From contig NZ_JAXIVU010000009.1 of assembly GCF_034259425.1 (NCBI RefSeq), positions 1-64,000 on the forward strand: a stretch of 64,000 nt of DNA, written 5' to 3'. Below, one piece after another: positions 53,859 to 62,209 of the stretch. Both the position numbers and the translations under genes were made by a program. Each line of letters starts with the position of its first letter. Within the stretch, counting starts at the first letter, position 1. The stretch comes from Denitrificimonas halotolerans. Lineage in GTDB: Bacteria > Pseudomonadota > Gammaproteobacteria > Pseudomonadales > Pseudomonadaceae. The notes below the pieces were generated by a model. It worked only from the letters and a program-made list of their open reading frames with translations. It ran no database searches and was not told where the DNA came from.

Positions 53859-53878
53859 CTGACCGCTGAATGCGGCAG
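53859..53878 (+). promoter_or_regulatory. Hairpin in the rpsF leader, possible S6:S18 binding site
   Basis: CTG-A-CCGC, loop TGAAT, GCGG-CAG forms a small hairpin with a bulged A, 24 bases before the rpsF ATG. Many bacteria have an S6:S18-binding leader hairpin with an exposed CCG here. Position fits, but I could not confirm the exact consensus. Confidence 0.4.
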
Positions 53879-53901
53879 GCTACAACCCGTAAGGAGCATC
53901 T

Positions 53902-54324
53902 ATGCGTCATTACGAAATAGTGTTCTTGGTCCACCCGGATCAGAGCGAACAAGTCGGCGGTATGGTTGAGCGTTATACCAAACTGATCGAAGAAGATGGT
54001 GGTCAAATTCATCGTCAAGAAGACTGGGGTCGTCGTCAATTAGCTTACCCAATTGATGATATCCATAAAGCTCACTACATTTTGCTCAACGTTGAGTGCA
54101 GTAGCAAAGCTTTAGCAGAGCTGGAAGACAGCTTCCGCTACAACGATGCAGTGCTGCGCAACCTGATCATTCGTCGCGATGAAGCGGTTACTGAACAGTC
54201 TGAAATGTTAAAGGCTGAAGAGAACCGTAACGAGCGTCGTGAGCGTCGTGAGCGTCCTGAAACTACCGAGCGTACCGAAGAAGACGGTAACGACGATAGT
54301 GACAGCGAATCTGACGACGAGTAA
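53902..54324 (+). CDS. rpsF: 30S ribosomal protein S6
   Basis: Binds the 30S platform with S18. N-terminal MRHYEIVFLVHPDQSEQV ferredoxin-like fold, the KAHYILLNVEC strand and FRYNDAVLRNLIIRRD. The C-terminus is a long mixed-charge tail (Arg/Glu repeats ending in an Asp/Ser/Glu run), the substrate-type tail for RimK-like glutamylation in other species. 140 aa; AAGGAG upstream. First gene of rpsF-rpsR-DUF2232-rplI. Confidence 0.97.
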   Translation: MRHYEIVFLVHPDQSEQVGGMVERYTKLIEEDGGQIHRQEDWGRRQLAYPIDDIHKAHYILLNVECSSKALAELEDSFRYNDAVLRNLIIRRDEAVTEQSEMLKAEENRNERRERRERPETTERTEEDGNDDSDSESDDE

Positions 54325-54352
54325 TCCCTGAGTTAATTGAGGAGCCACTACC

Positions 54353-54583
54353 ATGGCACGTTTTTTCCGCCGCCGTAAGTTTTGCCGTTTTACTGCTGAA
54401 GGTGTTACCGAGATCGATTACAAAGATCTAAACACCCTGAAAGCTTATGTTTCAGAAACTGGCAAGATTGTACCAAGCCGTATTACTGGTACTAAAGCTA
54501 AATATCAGCGTCAATTGTCAACCGCGATCAAACGCGCGCGCTTTTTAGCTCTGCTGCCATACACCGACAGTCACAATAATTGA
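54353..54583 (+). CDS. rpsR: 30S ribosomal protein S18
   Basis: A 76-aa basic protein partner of S6 with the family core RRRKFCRFTAEGV, IDYKDLNTLKAYVSETGKIVPSRITGT and KRARFLALLPY. 28 bases behind rpsF with GAGGAG before the ATG. Complete and ordinary. Confidence 0.98.
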   Translation: MARFFRRRKFCRFTAEGVTEIDYKDLNTLKAYVSETGKIVPSRITGTKAKYQRQLSTAIKRARFLALLPYTDSHNN

Positions 54584-54618
54584 TCTTTGGCTGTACCGTG
54601 AAATGGATAGGTTAATGC

Positions 54619-55491
54619 ATGCGTATACTCGCTGAGTTTGTAATGCGTGGGCGCATGCAGGCTGTTGTAGTGACAGCCTTAGCCGTGGCCGTACCAATGA
54701 TGTTTTGGTTCGGTGCTGCTGCTGCGAGTTTAGTGTTATTAAGACGCGGCTTGAATGATGCATTGAATGTCATCGTTTGGGCATTATTGCCTGCAATAGT
54801 TTGGGCTTACTTTGATGATCCTCGTCCTTTATTGGGGTTGCTTGGAGCATTAATATTGGCACAAGTGTTGCGTAGCAGTGCGTCTTGGGCAAAAGTCTTG
54901 CTTGCAAGTCTCTTGCTAGGAGCTGTTTTTGCATGGGGGCTTGGTGTTGCATTTGCTCAACCGCTTAGCGAGTTGGCCAATGAGCTCAATACGCTCATGC
55001 CTAAACTTCTTCCAGACCTTTATGAGCAGCTTAATGCTGAACAGCATTTGCAGTTAAGTAGTCTAATTGTGCCAGTACTAACTGGTTTGATGGCTGCTGT
55101 ATTGCAAATCATATGTGTACTCAGTGTGGTGCTTGCACGATATTGGCAAGCAGCTTTATATAACCCTGGTGGGTTAGGGCTTGAGTTTAAAGCCTTACGC
55201 TTACCTGCGGTGATAGTGTTCCCCCTAGTGTTTGGTATGTTGTTTGCGCCAAGCCTCGGGATACAGGCTGCAGTGTTAACGCCAGTGTGCAGTGTGCCGC
55301 TGTTATTTACAGGGTTGGCCGTTGTACACGGGCTGATCGCTAAATACCGCGCAGGCAGTTTTTGGTCGATTGGTTTGTATATAGGTTTGATCTTGTTTAC
55401 GCAGGTGATTTATCCGTTTTTAGTGGTACTGGCTATCGTCGATAGTGTTTTTGATTTTCGTGGTTTAAAGCATCAGCAAAATGATGCTTAA
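54619..55491 (+). CDS. DUF2232-like (YybS-type) membrane protein
   Basis: A 290-aa polytopic membrane protein with about eight helices, N-terminal RGRMQAVVV and C-terminal VIYPFLVVLAIVDSVFDFRG, the latter a typical ending of the DUF2232/YybS group. It lies between rpsR and rplI, the place a hypothetical membrane protein occupies in Pseudomonas, so it is transcribed with ribosomal genes. Function unknown. Confidence 0.78.
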   Translation: MRILAEFVMRGRMQAVVVTALAVAVPMMFWFGAAAASLVLLRRGLNDALNVIVWALLPAIVWAYFDDPRPLLGLLGALILAQVLRSSASWAKVLLASLLLGAVFAWGLGVAFAQPLSELANELNTLMPKLLPDLYEQLNAEQHLQLSSLIVPVLTGLMAAVLQIICVLSVVLARYWQAALYNPGGLGLEFKALRLPAVIVFPLVFGMLFAPSLGIQAAVLTPVCSVPLLFTGLAVVHGLIAKYRAGSFWSIGLYIGLILFTQVIYPFLVVLAIVDSVFDFRGLKHQQNDA

Positions 55492-55534
55492 TGTCGCGAA
55501 CGGTGAACGTTGAAATTCAAGAGGTGAGACTCAA

Positions 55535-55984
55535 ATGGAAGTCATCCTGCTAGAGAAAGTCGCAAATCTGGGCGACCTGGGCGACAAAGTAAATGTTAAG
55601 GCCGGTTATGGTCGTAACTTTTTATTACCGCAGCGTAAAGCAACTGCTGCAACGGCTGAAAATATTGCAGCTTTTGAAGCGCGCCGCGCAGAGCTGGAAA
55701 AAGCAGCTGCTGAGAAGCGTGCAAACGCAGAAGCGCGTGCTGCTCAACTGTCTGAGTTAGAAGTGACTATCACTGCTAACACAGGTGAAGAAGGTAAGTT
55801 GTTTGGTTCTATCGGTACCCATGATATTGCTGATGCGCTGACCGCTTCTGGTGTTGAAGTGAATCGCAGTGAAGTGCGCTTGCCGCACGGTACAATTCGT
55901 CAAACTGGCGAATATGACGTTACTGTGAACTTGCACACTGACGTTGAAGCTACAGTTAAGTTGATTGTAGTTGCAGGCGAATAA
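55535..55984 (+). CDS. rplI: 50S ribosomal protein L9
   Basis: A 149-aa two-domain protein linked by a long helix: N-terminal MEVILLEKVANLGDLGDKVNVKAGYGRNFLLPQ (shown only to identify the fold; first 20 residues are diagnostic), an Ala/Glu-rich connecting helix (about 40-75) and the C-terminal rRNA-binding domain with GKLFGSIGTHDIADAL. Ends the ribosomal operon ahead of a strong terminator. Confidence 0.98.
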   Translation: MEVILLEKVANLGDLGDKVNVKAGYGRNFLLPQRKATAATAENIAAFEARRAELEKAAAEKRANAEARAAQLSELEVTITANTGEEGKLFGSIGTHDIADALTASGVEVNRSEVRLPHGTIRQTGEYDVTVNLHTDVEATVKLIVVAGE

Positions 55985-56016
55985 GCCTATTGGTTAACTC
56001 AGGTTAACTGATGCTA

Positions 56017-56053
56017 GAAAGGCACGCTATCTTATGGATGCGTGCCTTTTTTA
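56017..56053 (+). terminator. Intrinsic terminator after rplI
   Basis: AAGGCACGC, a 12-base loop and GCGTGCCTT followed by TTTTTATTTT. Clean nine-pair stem with a T-run 33 bases after the rplI stop; it separates rplI from dnaB. Confidence 0.88.
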
Positions 56054-56102
56054 TTTTATAGCTTGCTATAATTTTATCTTGAGTAACATGTGAGTGTAGT
56101 AC

Positions 56103-57497
56103 ATGAGCGAGTTAGAGGTTCCCCAACAGTATGATTTAGAGACAGCTGCGCTGAAAGTGCCGCCGCACTCAGTAGAAGCTGAGCAGTCCGTTTTGGGCGG
56201 CTTGATGCTAGATAATAATGCTTGGGAGCGAATCCTTGATCAGGTCTCCGACAACGATTTTTATCGGCATGATCACCGTTTGATTTTCCGCGCTGTTGCA
56301 CGTTTGGCTGAGCGTAACGAACCTTTTGATGTGGTGACATTATCTGAGCAATTGGATAAAGAAGGTCAGCTTGACCAAGTGGGTGGTTTGGCTTATTTAG
56401 GTGAGCTCGCTAAAAATACACCCTCGGTCGCGAACATTAAAGCTTACGCTCAGATTATTCGTGAGCGTGCAACTTTGCGGAAGCTCATTAGTATCAGTAA
56501 TGAGATTGCTGACAGTGCTTACTCACCGCAAGGTCGTAGTGGTGATGAGATTCTGGATGAAGCTGAGCGTAAAATTTTTGAAATCGCCGAAGAGCGCCCT
56601 TCAACGGGTGGTCCGGTGGGTCTCAATGATTTGCTGGCAAACGTAATTGATACCATTGATACCCTGTTTAATAGTGATGAGGCCATTACGGGTGTCTCGA
56701 CAGGTTTTACTGATTTGGATGAAAAAACCAGTGGTTTGCAGCCCGCAGATTTAATTATTGTTGCCGGTCGACCTTCGATGGGTAAAACCACTTTTGCTAT
56801 GAACTTGGTAGAGAATGCTTTAATGCGTTCGGATAAAACAGTCATGGTTTTCTCGTTAGAGATGCCGGCTGAGTCACTCGTGATGAGGATGATTTCTTCT
56901 CTCGGGCGTATTGATCAGACTAAGGTGCGATCGGGTCGTTTAGACGAGGATGATTGGCCACGCTTAACTTCTGCAGTGAACATGCTGCAAGAGCGTAAGT
57001 TGTTTATTGATGATACGGCAGGTATCAGCCCCTCAGAAATGCGTGCGCGCACCCGTCGAGTTGCTCGAGAGCACGGTGAGATTGCATTGATCATGGTGGA
57101 CTACCTGCAGTTAATGCAGATTGGTGGTGGCGGTAGTGAAAACCGTACCAATGAAATTTCTGAAATTTCACGCTCATTGAAGGCATTAGCGAAAGAGTTT
57201 AACTGTCCGGTTGTGGCTTTATCACAGCTGAACCGTTCTTTGGAGCAGCGCCCGAATAAACGTCCAATCAACTCGGACTTGCGTGAGTCAGGTGCGATTG
57301 AGCAGGATGCTGATGTCATTATGTTTGTTTACCGTGATGAGGTGTATCACCCCGAGACAGAGTATAAAGGTGTTGCAGAGGTGATTATTGGTAAGCAGCG
57401 TAACGGGCCTATTGGTACTGTACGCTTGGCGTTCCAAGGTAAGTACACGCGTTTTGATAATTTAGCGCCTGGTAGTTATCAATTTGATGATGATTGA
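56103..57497 (+). CDS. dnaB: Replicative DNA helicase DnaB
   Basis: Hexameric 5'-3' helicase at the replication fork. N-terminal helical domain (about 18-120) beginning KVPPHSVEAEQSVLGGLMLD, linker helix, RecA-like domain with Walker A GRPSMGKT (222-229), Walker B IALIMVDYLQLM, and DnaB motifs ALSQLNRSLEQRPNKRP and SDLRESGAIEQDADVI. 464 aa and intein-free. No strong Shine-Dalgarno is obvious before the ATG. Confidence 0.97.
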   Translation: MSELEVPQQYDLETAALKVPPHSVEAEQSVLGGLMLDNNAWERILDQVSDNDFYRHDHRLIFRAVARLAERNEPFDVVTLSEQLDKEGQLDQVGGLAYLGELAKNTPSVANIKAYAQIIRERATLRKLISISNEIADSAYSPQGRSGDEILDEAERKIFEIAEERPSTGGPVGLNDLLANVIDTIDTLFNSDEAITGVSTGFTDLDEKTSGLQPADLIIVAGRPSMGKTTFAMNLVENALMRSDKTVMVFSLEMPAESLVMRMISSLGRIDQTKVRSGRLDEDDWPRLTSAVNMLQERKLFIDDTAGISPSEMRARTRRVAREHGEIALIMVDYLQLMQIGGGGSENRTNEISEISRSLKALAKEFNCPVVALSQLNRSLEQRPNKRPINSDLRESGAIEQDADVIMFVYRDEVYHPETEYKGVAEVIIGKQRNGPIGTVRLAFQGKYTRFDNLAPGSYQFDDD

Positions 57498-57530
57498 TAT
57501 TGCCCTGTAGTTTAAGGTTTGTATATCAAT

Positions 57531-57983
57531 CTAGCTGCGCCGAATAAGCCAGATGCCTCCCAAGATTAGGGCCAGTCCAGTGATTTTTCCGAGGCTGATG
57601 GGGATTTCTTTATACCCCATCCAACCTTGATGGTCTAAAAAAACTGCACTGCTTAATTGACCAAGTAATACCAGCGCCATAAAGAGTAGTGCGCCGATTT
57701 TAGGTGCCACGAAAGCTGCAGTAAACACAAAAAACGCACCCAGTAAGCCGCCACCCCAATGCCACCAGTGCAAGCTTTTAAGGGTGTCAAAGCTAACGGG
57801 TTCACGCTGCACAAGTGCGAGGGTGAGTAATGCGACTGCGCCAACCATAAATGAGATGGTCGCAGCATTGAGTACGCTAGATACCTCTTTAGCCAGTAAG
57901 CCGTTAATGCCTGCTTGTAAGGGCATTAACGCGCCGGAAACAAATGCCATAGCTAAAAGCAACCAGTAAAAATGCGAAGACAT
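57531..57983 (-). CDS. DMT-superfamily permease of the YdcZ (DUF606) type
   Basis: A 150-aa five-helix membrane protein; half-size DMT unit. Typical features: LMPLQAGINGLLAK in the first helix region, LVLLGQLSSAVFLDHQGW near the fourth, and a C-terminal LILGGIWLIRR. Members may function as dimers. It is convergent with dnaB. The substrate cannot be inferred. Confidence 0.82.
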   Translation of the reverse strand: MSSHFYWLLLAMAFVSGALMPLQAGINGLLAKEVSSVLNAATISFMVGAVALLTLALVQREPVSFDTLKSLHWWHWGGGLLGAFFVFTAAFVAPKIGALLFMALVLLGQLSSAVFLDHQGWMGYKEIPISLGKITGLALILGGIWLIRRS

Positions 57984-58064
57984 AAATAACCTTAGAGTCG
58001 GAGTGTAAGCACGTATCTTGCCACAAATATAACGGGCTCATCTCGGGTTTTCTGTACTGCAGCT

Positions 58065-58604
58065 TTATTGTGGTGGAAAATTTTGCAAAATGTTTTGTAC
58101 CTGTTGGTGAAGTCTGGCGTTACGTACTGTCGGGCTAGTACGTTGTTGGGGTAAGACCCAGCTATTGCTGCCACGCCAGATCAGTTTTTGGTTGCTAGCA
58201 TCGATGAGGTCGATCTGCAGTGTTTGACTGCTGTAGGTTGTGTCATAGGTTTCTGTGCGTATCGAGGGAGTCCATAGATCCCCCCAGTAATCATTGTGTT
58301 GTACTTGAGTGCGTTGCAGTTTGTTTTCAGTCATTAACCAGGCTTGTACAAGAAGCTGGCCCTTCTCGCTCTGTTTTAGCCCTTGCTGAGTTAACTGAGC
58401 TTGAATTGCGGTGCGCAGGCGTTGGGCATCTAGATCACTTTTATGCTGGGCTGAATTGGGTATGAATTGTATTGCAGGTTCGGTCCATTGCCAGGTGTGA
58501 AAACTGTGGTAGCTCAGTCCTGGTTGGTAATCCAGTTCAACTAAACTTTGGGTCTGACAAGCTGTTAAAGTAAGAAGGCTGATTAAAAGCAGGTAGTGAG
58601 GCAT
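58065..58604 (-). CDS. DUF4136-type lipoprotein
   Basis: A 179-aa predicted outer-membrane lipoprotein: signal peptide with lipobox LTAC (Cys16), then a compact domain with YHSFHTWQW near the N-terminus, GLKQ/GQLLVQAWLMTENK and a C-terminal LIDASNQKLIWRGSNSW segment, which is the DUF4136 pattern. TGGAGT eight bases before the ATG. Function unknown. It precedes the group II intron relic in the opposite orientation. Confidence 0.8.
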   Translation of the reverse strand: MPHYLLLISLLTLTACQTQSLVELDYQPGLSYHSFHTWQWTEPAIQFIPNSAQHKSDLDAQRLRTAIQAQLTQQGLKQSEKGQLLVQAWLMTENKLQRTQVQHNDYWGDLWTPSIRTETYDTTYSSQTLQIDLIDASNQKLIWRGSNSWVLPQQRTSPTVRNARLHQQVQNILQNFPPQ

Positions 58605-59149
58605 GGAAAATACTCCAAGAATGGATCAAAAACTGTGGCTTTTAGTTCGGGTTTTGTGAAGAGCGCTGTTAGGGTACTGCGCTTAGTGCGACATGTCGCT
58701 CTCAAAGAGCGAAGGTCACTTGTCTTTCGATCCCAACCTGTTATTTAAGCTTGAGCGCAAAGTTCCTCATCGAAATGTCGGGACAGTGCGCAAGCATCGT
58801 TATCCGGCCCAGTATATGCCTGCTGGTCTGCTAGAAAGGCATGCATGTGGGAAGCCCTTTCGACAATGTCTCACCAACTCGATCCGCGAGGATAGACTAT
58901 TTCTATGGCTATACATAGGTGATGAGGCTAGCAGCAGTAACCGCATGACTAACAAACGTGAATTCTTGTCAGAACCCTCATCAGTATCAACGGGCCTGCG
59001 ATAGCTATTGGCCTCAGCCAAAAGGCAATACTGCAGGCTATCCTTGTTAAATAAAGGGGTATGGCATCAACATGTTGCCGAGGGAAAGAAACTGCAAGGA
59101 TGTTAACCCGCTCGTGTTATGGGCGCTGCTGGGCTATGAAATGTGTGAT

Positions 59150-59817
59150 GGAAAACTGAGGTCGAAAGACAGTGGGTGTTGATAGAGAAGCACAGGGGTA
59201 CGCCCAAAGCCAAATGGATGGCTGTCAGTGGGCTGTCAAAAGTTCGAGGGTGCAGACCCATACCGCTTCGGCGTGTATGGATACCAAAATCCTGGAGTAC
59301 GGAAAAGCGTCCACTAGGAATCCCTACGGTGCTCGACCGCGCTATGCAGGCGTTATACCTGTTGGCATTAGACCCAGTGGTAGAAACTACCAACGACCCG
59401 AAGTCTTACGGCTTCCGCACGGATAGATCTACTACTGATGCGATGGTGGAATTATTCCACCTGTTGGCACTGAAAACGGGGCTGCAGTGGGTTATGGAGG
59501 TCGTTACCGGGAGCATATAACCCGTTTGATCGGGAGCATGAACTGAAATGGGAAGCGCTCAGAGTTCAACGGATGCAGCATAAGTTGAGTTATCAAGGAC
59601 AAATTCTGTCGCTCTTCGTAGACAGCAGGGTAAATGCGCTCTGTGAGGGCATGAGGTTGGTAGGGAAACTGGCTGGCATGACCGCCACGTCATAAGACGA
59701 GTGGGTGGTGAGCCAAATATGCTAAACAATCGCACGTTGCTTCACCCTAACTGCCATGCACAGGTTCATAGCCAGCATGGGCAAATACTTCTAAAATACA
59801 GTGGTTTAAAGGAATAA
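59150..59817 (+). pseudogene. Remnant of group II intron reverse transcriptase/maturase
   Basis: One frame (59176-59520) gives the start of an RT domain: PLRRVWIPKS, KRPLGIPTVLDRAMQALYLL and YGFRTDRSTTDA, typical of bacterial intron proteins. It ends where the next RT blocks with the YADD site should begin. The sequence then jumps to the endonuclease region: FDREHELKWEALR, a frameshift, WHDRHVIRRV and LLHPNCHAQVHS, the HNH motif with one histidine of the usual WHDHH changed to arginine. RT blocks with the catalytic aspartates and the maturase X domain are missing. Confidence 0.8.
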
Positions 59818-59866
59818 CCATTCGTCACAGTAACCGGGTCAGTGTAGACTGGCTTTTTATAGACTT

Positions 59867-59940
59867 GAGCCGTATGCGGGGAAACTCGCACGTATGGTTC
59901 TTAGGAGGGATAGGCCAGTAATGGTCCGTCCCTATCCGAC
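59867..59940 (+). ncRNA. Group II intron domains V and VI
   Basis: Domain V is a 34-base hairpin with tetraloop-like GAAA region and the conserved AGC-type catalytic end (here GAGCC..GGTTC). Domain VI follows after a short linker, with the candidate branch-point A at 59934, seven bases from the 3' end GAC. Pairings were made by eye. Confidence 0.75.
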
Positions 59941-59954
59941 TATTGACTTTCAAT

Positions 59955-59979
59955 TTACCGCATTAGGCGGTTTTTTATT
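59955..59979 (+). terminator. Terminator-like hairpin just upstream of fklB
   Basis: ACCGC, loop ATTAG, GCGGT followed by six T residues. It lies 14 bases after the intron end and about 20 before the fklB ATG, so either fklB starts inside this short stretch or its promoter is upstream and the hairpin attenuates it. Confidence 0.65.
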
Positions 59980-59996
59980 TGCCAATGGAGGCATGC

Positions 59997-60617
59997 ATGT
60001 CAAAATTAGATCTGAGCACTGATGAAACACGCGTAAGTTATGGTATCGGTCGTCAAATGGGTGAGCAACTACGTCAAAATCCACCGCCGGGCCTGAGTAT
60101 TGAAGCAGTTTTGTCAGGTTTAAGCTCTGCTTTTAACGGTGAGCCACTGGCAGTGTCGGGTGAAGAATTAAATGCGAGCTTTACAGTCATTCGTGAGCGT
60201 ATGGAAGCTGAGGCTGAAGCGAAGGCTAAAGAAGCGGCAGCAGCAGGTGTTGAGTTTTTGAAAGAGAATGCAAGTAAAGAAGGTGTGGTTACGCTTGCAT
60301 CAGGTCTGCAATACGAAGTAATCACTGAGGGTGATGGTGCGCAACCAACCAGTGAGAGCACTGTGCGTACGCATTATCACGGTACTTTGATTGATGGTAC
60401 TGTGTTTGATAGTTCATATCAGCGTGGTGAGCCTGCAGAGTTTCCAGTGAATGGGGTGATTGCAGGTTGGACTGAAGCGCTTCAGTTGATGAAATGTGGC
60501 AGTAAATGGCGTTTATATGTGCCAAGCGAGCTGGCTTACGCTGGTCAAGCGGTGGGTGCTATCCCAGCACACAGCACTTTAGTATTTGATGTTGAGTTGC
60601 TTGAAGTAGTTGCTTAA
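59997..60617 (+). CDS. fklB: FKBP-type peptidyl-prolyl isomerase (FklB/FKBP22 type)
   Basis: Cis-trans prolyl isomerase. N-terminal dimerisation helices (about 8-85, SYGIGRQMGEQLRQN and a long Glu/Ala-rich helix) and a C-terminal FKBP domain (about 100-206) with GTVFDSSYQRGEP, VIAGWTEAL and VPSELAYAG. No signal peptide, so cytoplasmic. GGAGG seven bases before this ATG; the longest frame starts six codons earlier. 206 aa. Downstream it runs straight into an IS-end-like hairpin. Confidence 0.95.
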   Translation: MSKLDLSTDETRVSYGIGRQMGEQLRQNPPPGLSIEAVLSGLSSAFNGEPLAVSGEELNASFTVIRERMEAEAEAKAKEAAAAGVEFLKENASKEGVVTLASGLQYEVITEGDGAQPTSESTVRTHYHGTLIDGTVFDSSYQRGEPAEFPVNGVIAGWTEALQLMKCGSKWRLYVPSELAYAGQAVGAIPAHSTLVFDVELLEVVA

Positions 60618-60620
60618 CTC

Positions 60621-60658
60621 TTGACATCCTCTCCGTCCTTTCGGGCGGGAGGATGCCA
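60621..60658 (+). repeat. Solitary IS200/IS605-end-like hairpin
   Basis: TTGACATCCTCTCCGTCC..CGGGCGGGAGGATGCC is a long imperfect palindrome whose 3' half matches the right end of the tnpB tails in this window (CCCGTCCTTTAGG..GGGGAGGATGTCAA). There is no tnpB sequence before it. It begins four bases after the fklB stop and may serve as its terminator; no T-run follows. Confidence 0.6.
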
Positions 60659-60742
60659 AATTCTCACTGTAGACAATGTCAGTTTTTCAGGGCCCGAGTA
60701 AAGGCGGTCATTAGTTGCAATGTGAGCAAAGGGGAGCGCAGG

Positions 60743-62107
60743 ATGGCTAAGGCCAAACGTATGTATGGCTGTACAGAGTGTGGAGCTACTTTTCCCAAGT
60801 GGGGTGGGCAATGTACCGCCTGCGGCACTTGGAATACTTTAGTAGAAACACTCATTGAAGCCGGAGTGTCAGAGAAAAGCAGCCGCGCAGGCTGGGCAGG
60901 TGATCAGGCCGCATTAAAAACCTTGGCTGAGGTGAGTATTGAAGAAATTCCACGTTTCAGTACAGAATCTAGCGAACTGGATCGCGTCCTAGGCGGTGGG
61001 TTAGTGGATGGTTCAGTGGTGTTGCTCGGTGGTGATCCTGGAATTGGTAAATCAACCATCTTGCTGCAAACTTTGTGTCGTATGGCTGCTACGATACCGG
61101 CTTTATATGTGACAGGTGAAGAATCTCAGCAGCAGGTGGCTATGCGCGCCCGTCGTTTAGACCTGCCACAAGATAAACTTAAAGTGATGACTGAAACCTG
61201 CATTGAAACTATTTTAGCTGTAGCGCGTCGTGAGAAGCCTCGTGTGATGGTGATTGACTCGATTCAGACGATCTTTACTGAGCAATTACAGTCGGCGCCA
61301 GGCGGAGTTGCACAAGTGCGAGAGAGTGCTGCGTTGTTGGTGCGTTATGCGAAGCAAAGCGGTACAGCTATTTTTCTGGTTGGGCATGTCACCAAAGAAG
61401 GCTCGCTAGCAGGTCCGCGTGTTTTAGAACACATGGTGGATACGGTGCTTTACTTTGAAGGCGAGTCAGATGGGCGCTTACGTATGTTGCGTGCCGTTAA
61501 GAATCGTTTTGGGGCAGTTAACGAGCTGGGTGTCTTTGGTATGACTGACCGTGGCTTGAAAGAAGTATCGAATCCTTCGGCAATATTTTTGAACCGAGCG
61601 CAAGAGGCTGTTTCTGGTAGTGTTGTTATGGCTACTTGGGAGGGGTCGCGCCCCATGCTGATTGAGGTGCAGGCTTTGGTTGATACTAGTCATTTAGGTA
61701 ACCCGCGTCGTGTAACTCTTGGTTTAGATCAAAATCGTTTAGCGATGTTGTTGGCGGTGTTGCATCGTCATGGTGGTATACCTACGCACGATCAGGACGT
61801 TTTTCTGAATGTTGTGGGGGGAGTTAAGGTTTTAGAAACAGCCTCGGATTTAGCTTTAATGGCTGCTATTATTTCCAGCTTACGCAACCGGCCATTAGAG
61901 CACGGCTTGCTCGTGTTCGGTGAAATAGGATTATCCGGAGAAATTCGTCCAGTGCCGAGCGGGCAAGAGCGCTTAAAAGAAGCCGCTAAACATGGTTTTA
62001 AGCGTGCAATTGTACCTAAAGCTAATGCGCCAAGGGAAACGCCTCCAGGCATCGAAGTGATTGCGGTGACGCGTCTTGAAGACGCTTTGGATGCGTTATT
62101 TGAATAA
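60743..62107 (+). CDS. radA: DNA repair protein RadA
   Basis: RecA-like helicase that helps D-loop extension and branch migration. N-terminal zinc finger C10-C13-C24-C27, Walker A GGDPGIGKST (96-105), the RadA-specific KNRFG (253-257) and a C-terminal Lon-protease-like domain (about 270-454). 454 aa. GGGGAG about seven bases before the ATG; the upstream frame extension runs into the IS-end hairpin and is not conserved. Confidence 0.97.
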   Translation: MAKAKRMYGCTECGATFPKWGGQCTACGTWNTLVETLIEAGVSEKSSRAGWAGDQAALKTLAEVSIEEIPRFSTESSELDRVLGGGLVDGSVVLLGGDPGIGKSTILLQTLCRMAATIPALYVTGEESQQQVAMRARRLDLPQDKLKVMTETCIETILAVARREKPRVMVIDSIQTIFTEQLQSAPGGVAQVRESAALLVRYAKQSGTAIFLVGHVTKEGSLAGPRVLEHMVDTVLYFEGESDGRLRMLRAVKNRFGAVNELGVFGMTDRGLKEVSNPSAIFLNRAQEAVSGSVVMATWEGSRPMLIEVQALVDTSHLGNPRRVTLGLDQNRLAMLLAVLHRHGGIPTHDQDVFLNVVGGVKVLETASDLALMAAIISSLRNRPLEHGLLVFGEIGLSGEIRPVPSGQERLKEAAKHGFKRAIVPKANAPRETPPGIEVIAVTRLEDALDALFE

Positions 62108-62209
62108 TCAAAGATTCGGGTAGGCACTAACATAAATGTTAGATTGTCTGTTCGAGTCAGAGGTGAAGCGCTACAATGCGCCACTTATAAAAGCCTAGGA
62201 GTTGTTCTG

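Larger units (their letters stand above)
58686..59940 (+). mobile_element. Degraded group II intron
   Basis: The 5' edge GTGCGAC fits the group II GUGYG consensus. The 3' end holds a 34-base domain V (59867-59900, GAGCCGTATGCGG..CGCACGTATGGTTC) and a domain VI stem (GGATAGG/CCTATCC with the GTAA tetraloop) ending CTATCCGAC. Between them are domain I-like sequence (58690-59100) and fragments of an intron-encoded reverse transcriptase with HNH domain. Intact introns of this type are about 2.4-2.5 kb; this one is 1.25 kb, so roughly half is deleted. It sits in an intergenic gap upstream of fklB. Retrotransposition-dead; the ribozyme ends look preserved. Confidence 0.82.

Noticed and set aside
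58693..59004. 103-codon open frame at the start of the intron
   Set aside because: It lies in the domain I region of the group II intron; the peptide resembles no intron protein and the RNA role explains the sequence.
59172..59426. 84-codon frame overlapping the RT remnant
   Set aside because: Out of frame with the recognisable RT motifs; a shadow.
62108..62209. FMN riboswitch ahead of ribA
   Set aside because: The gap is only about 100 bases and shows none of the conserved RFN-element blocks.
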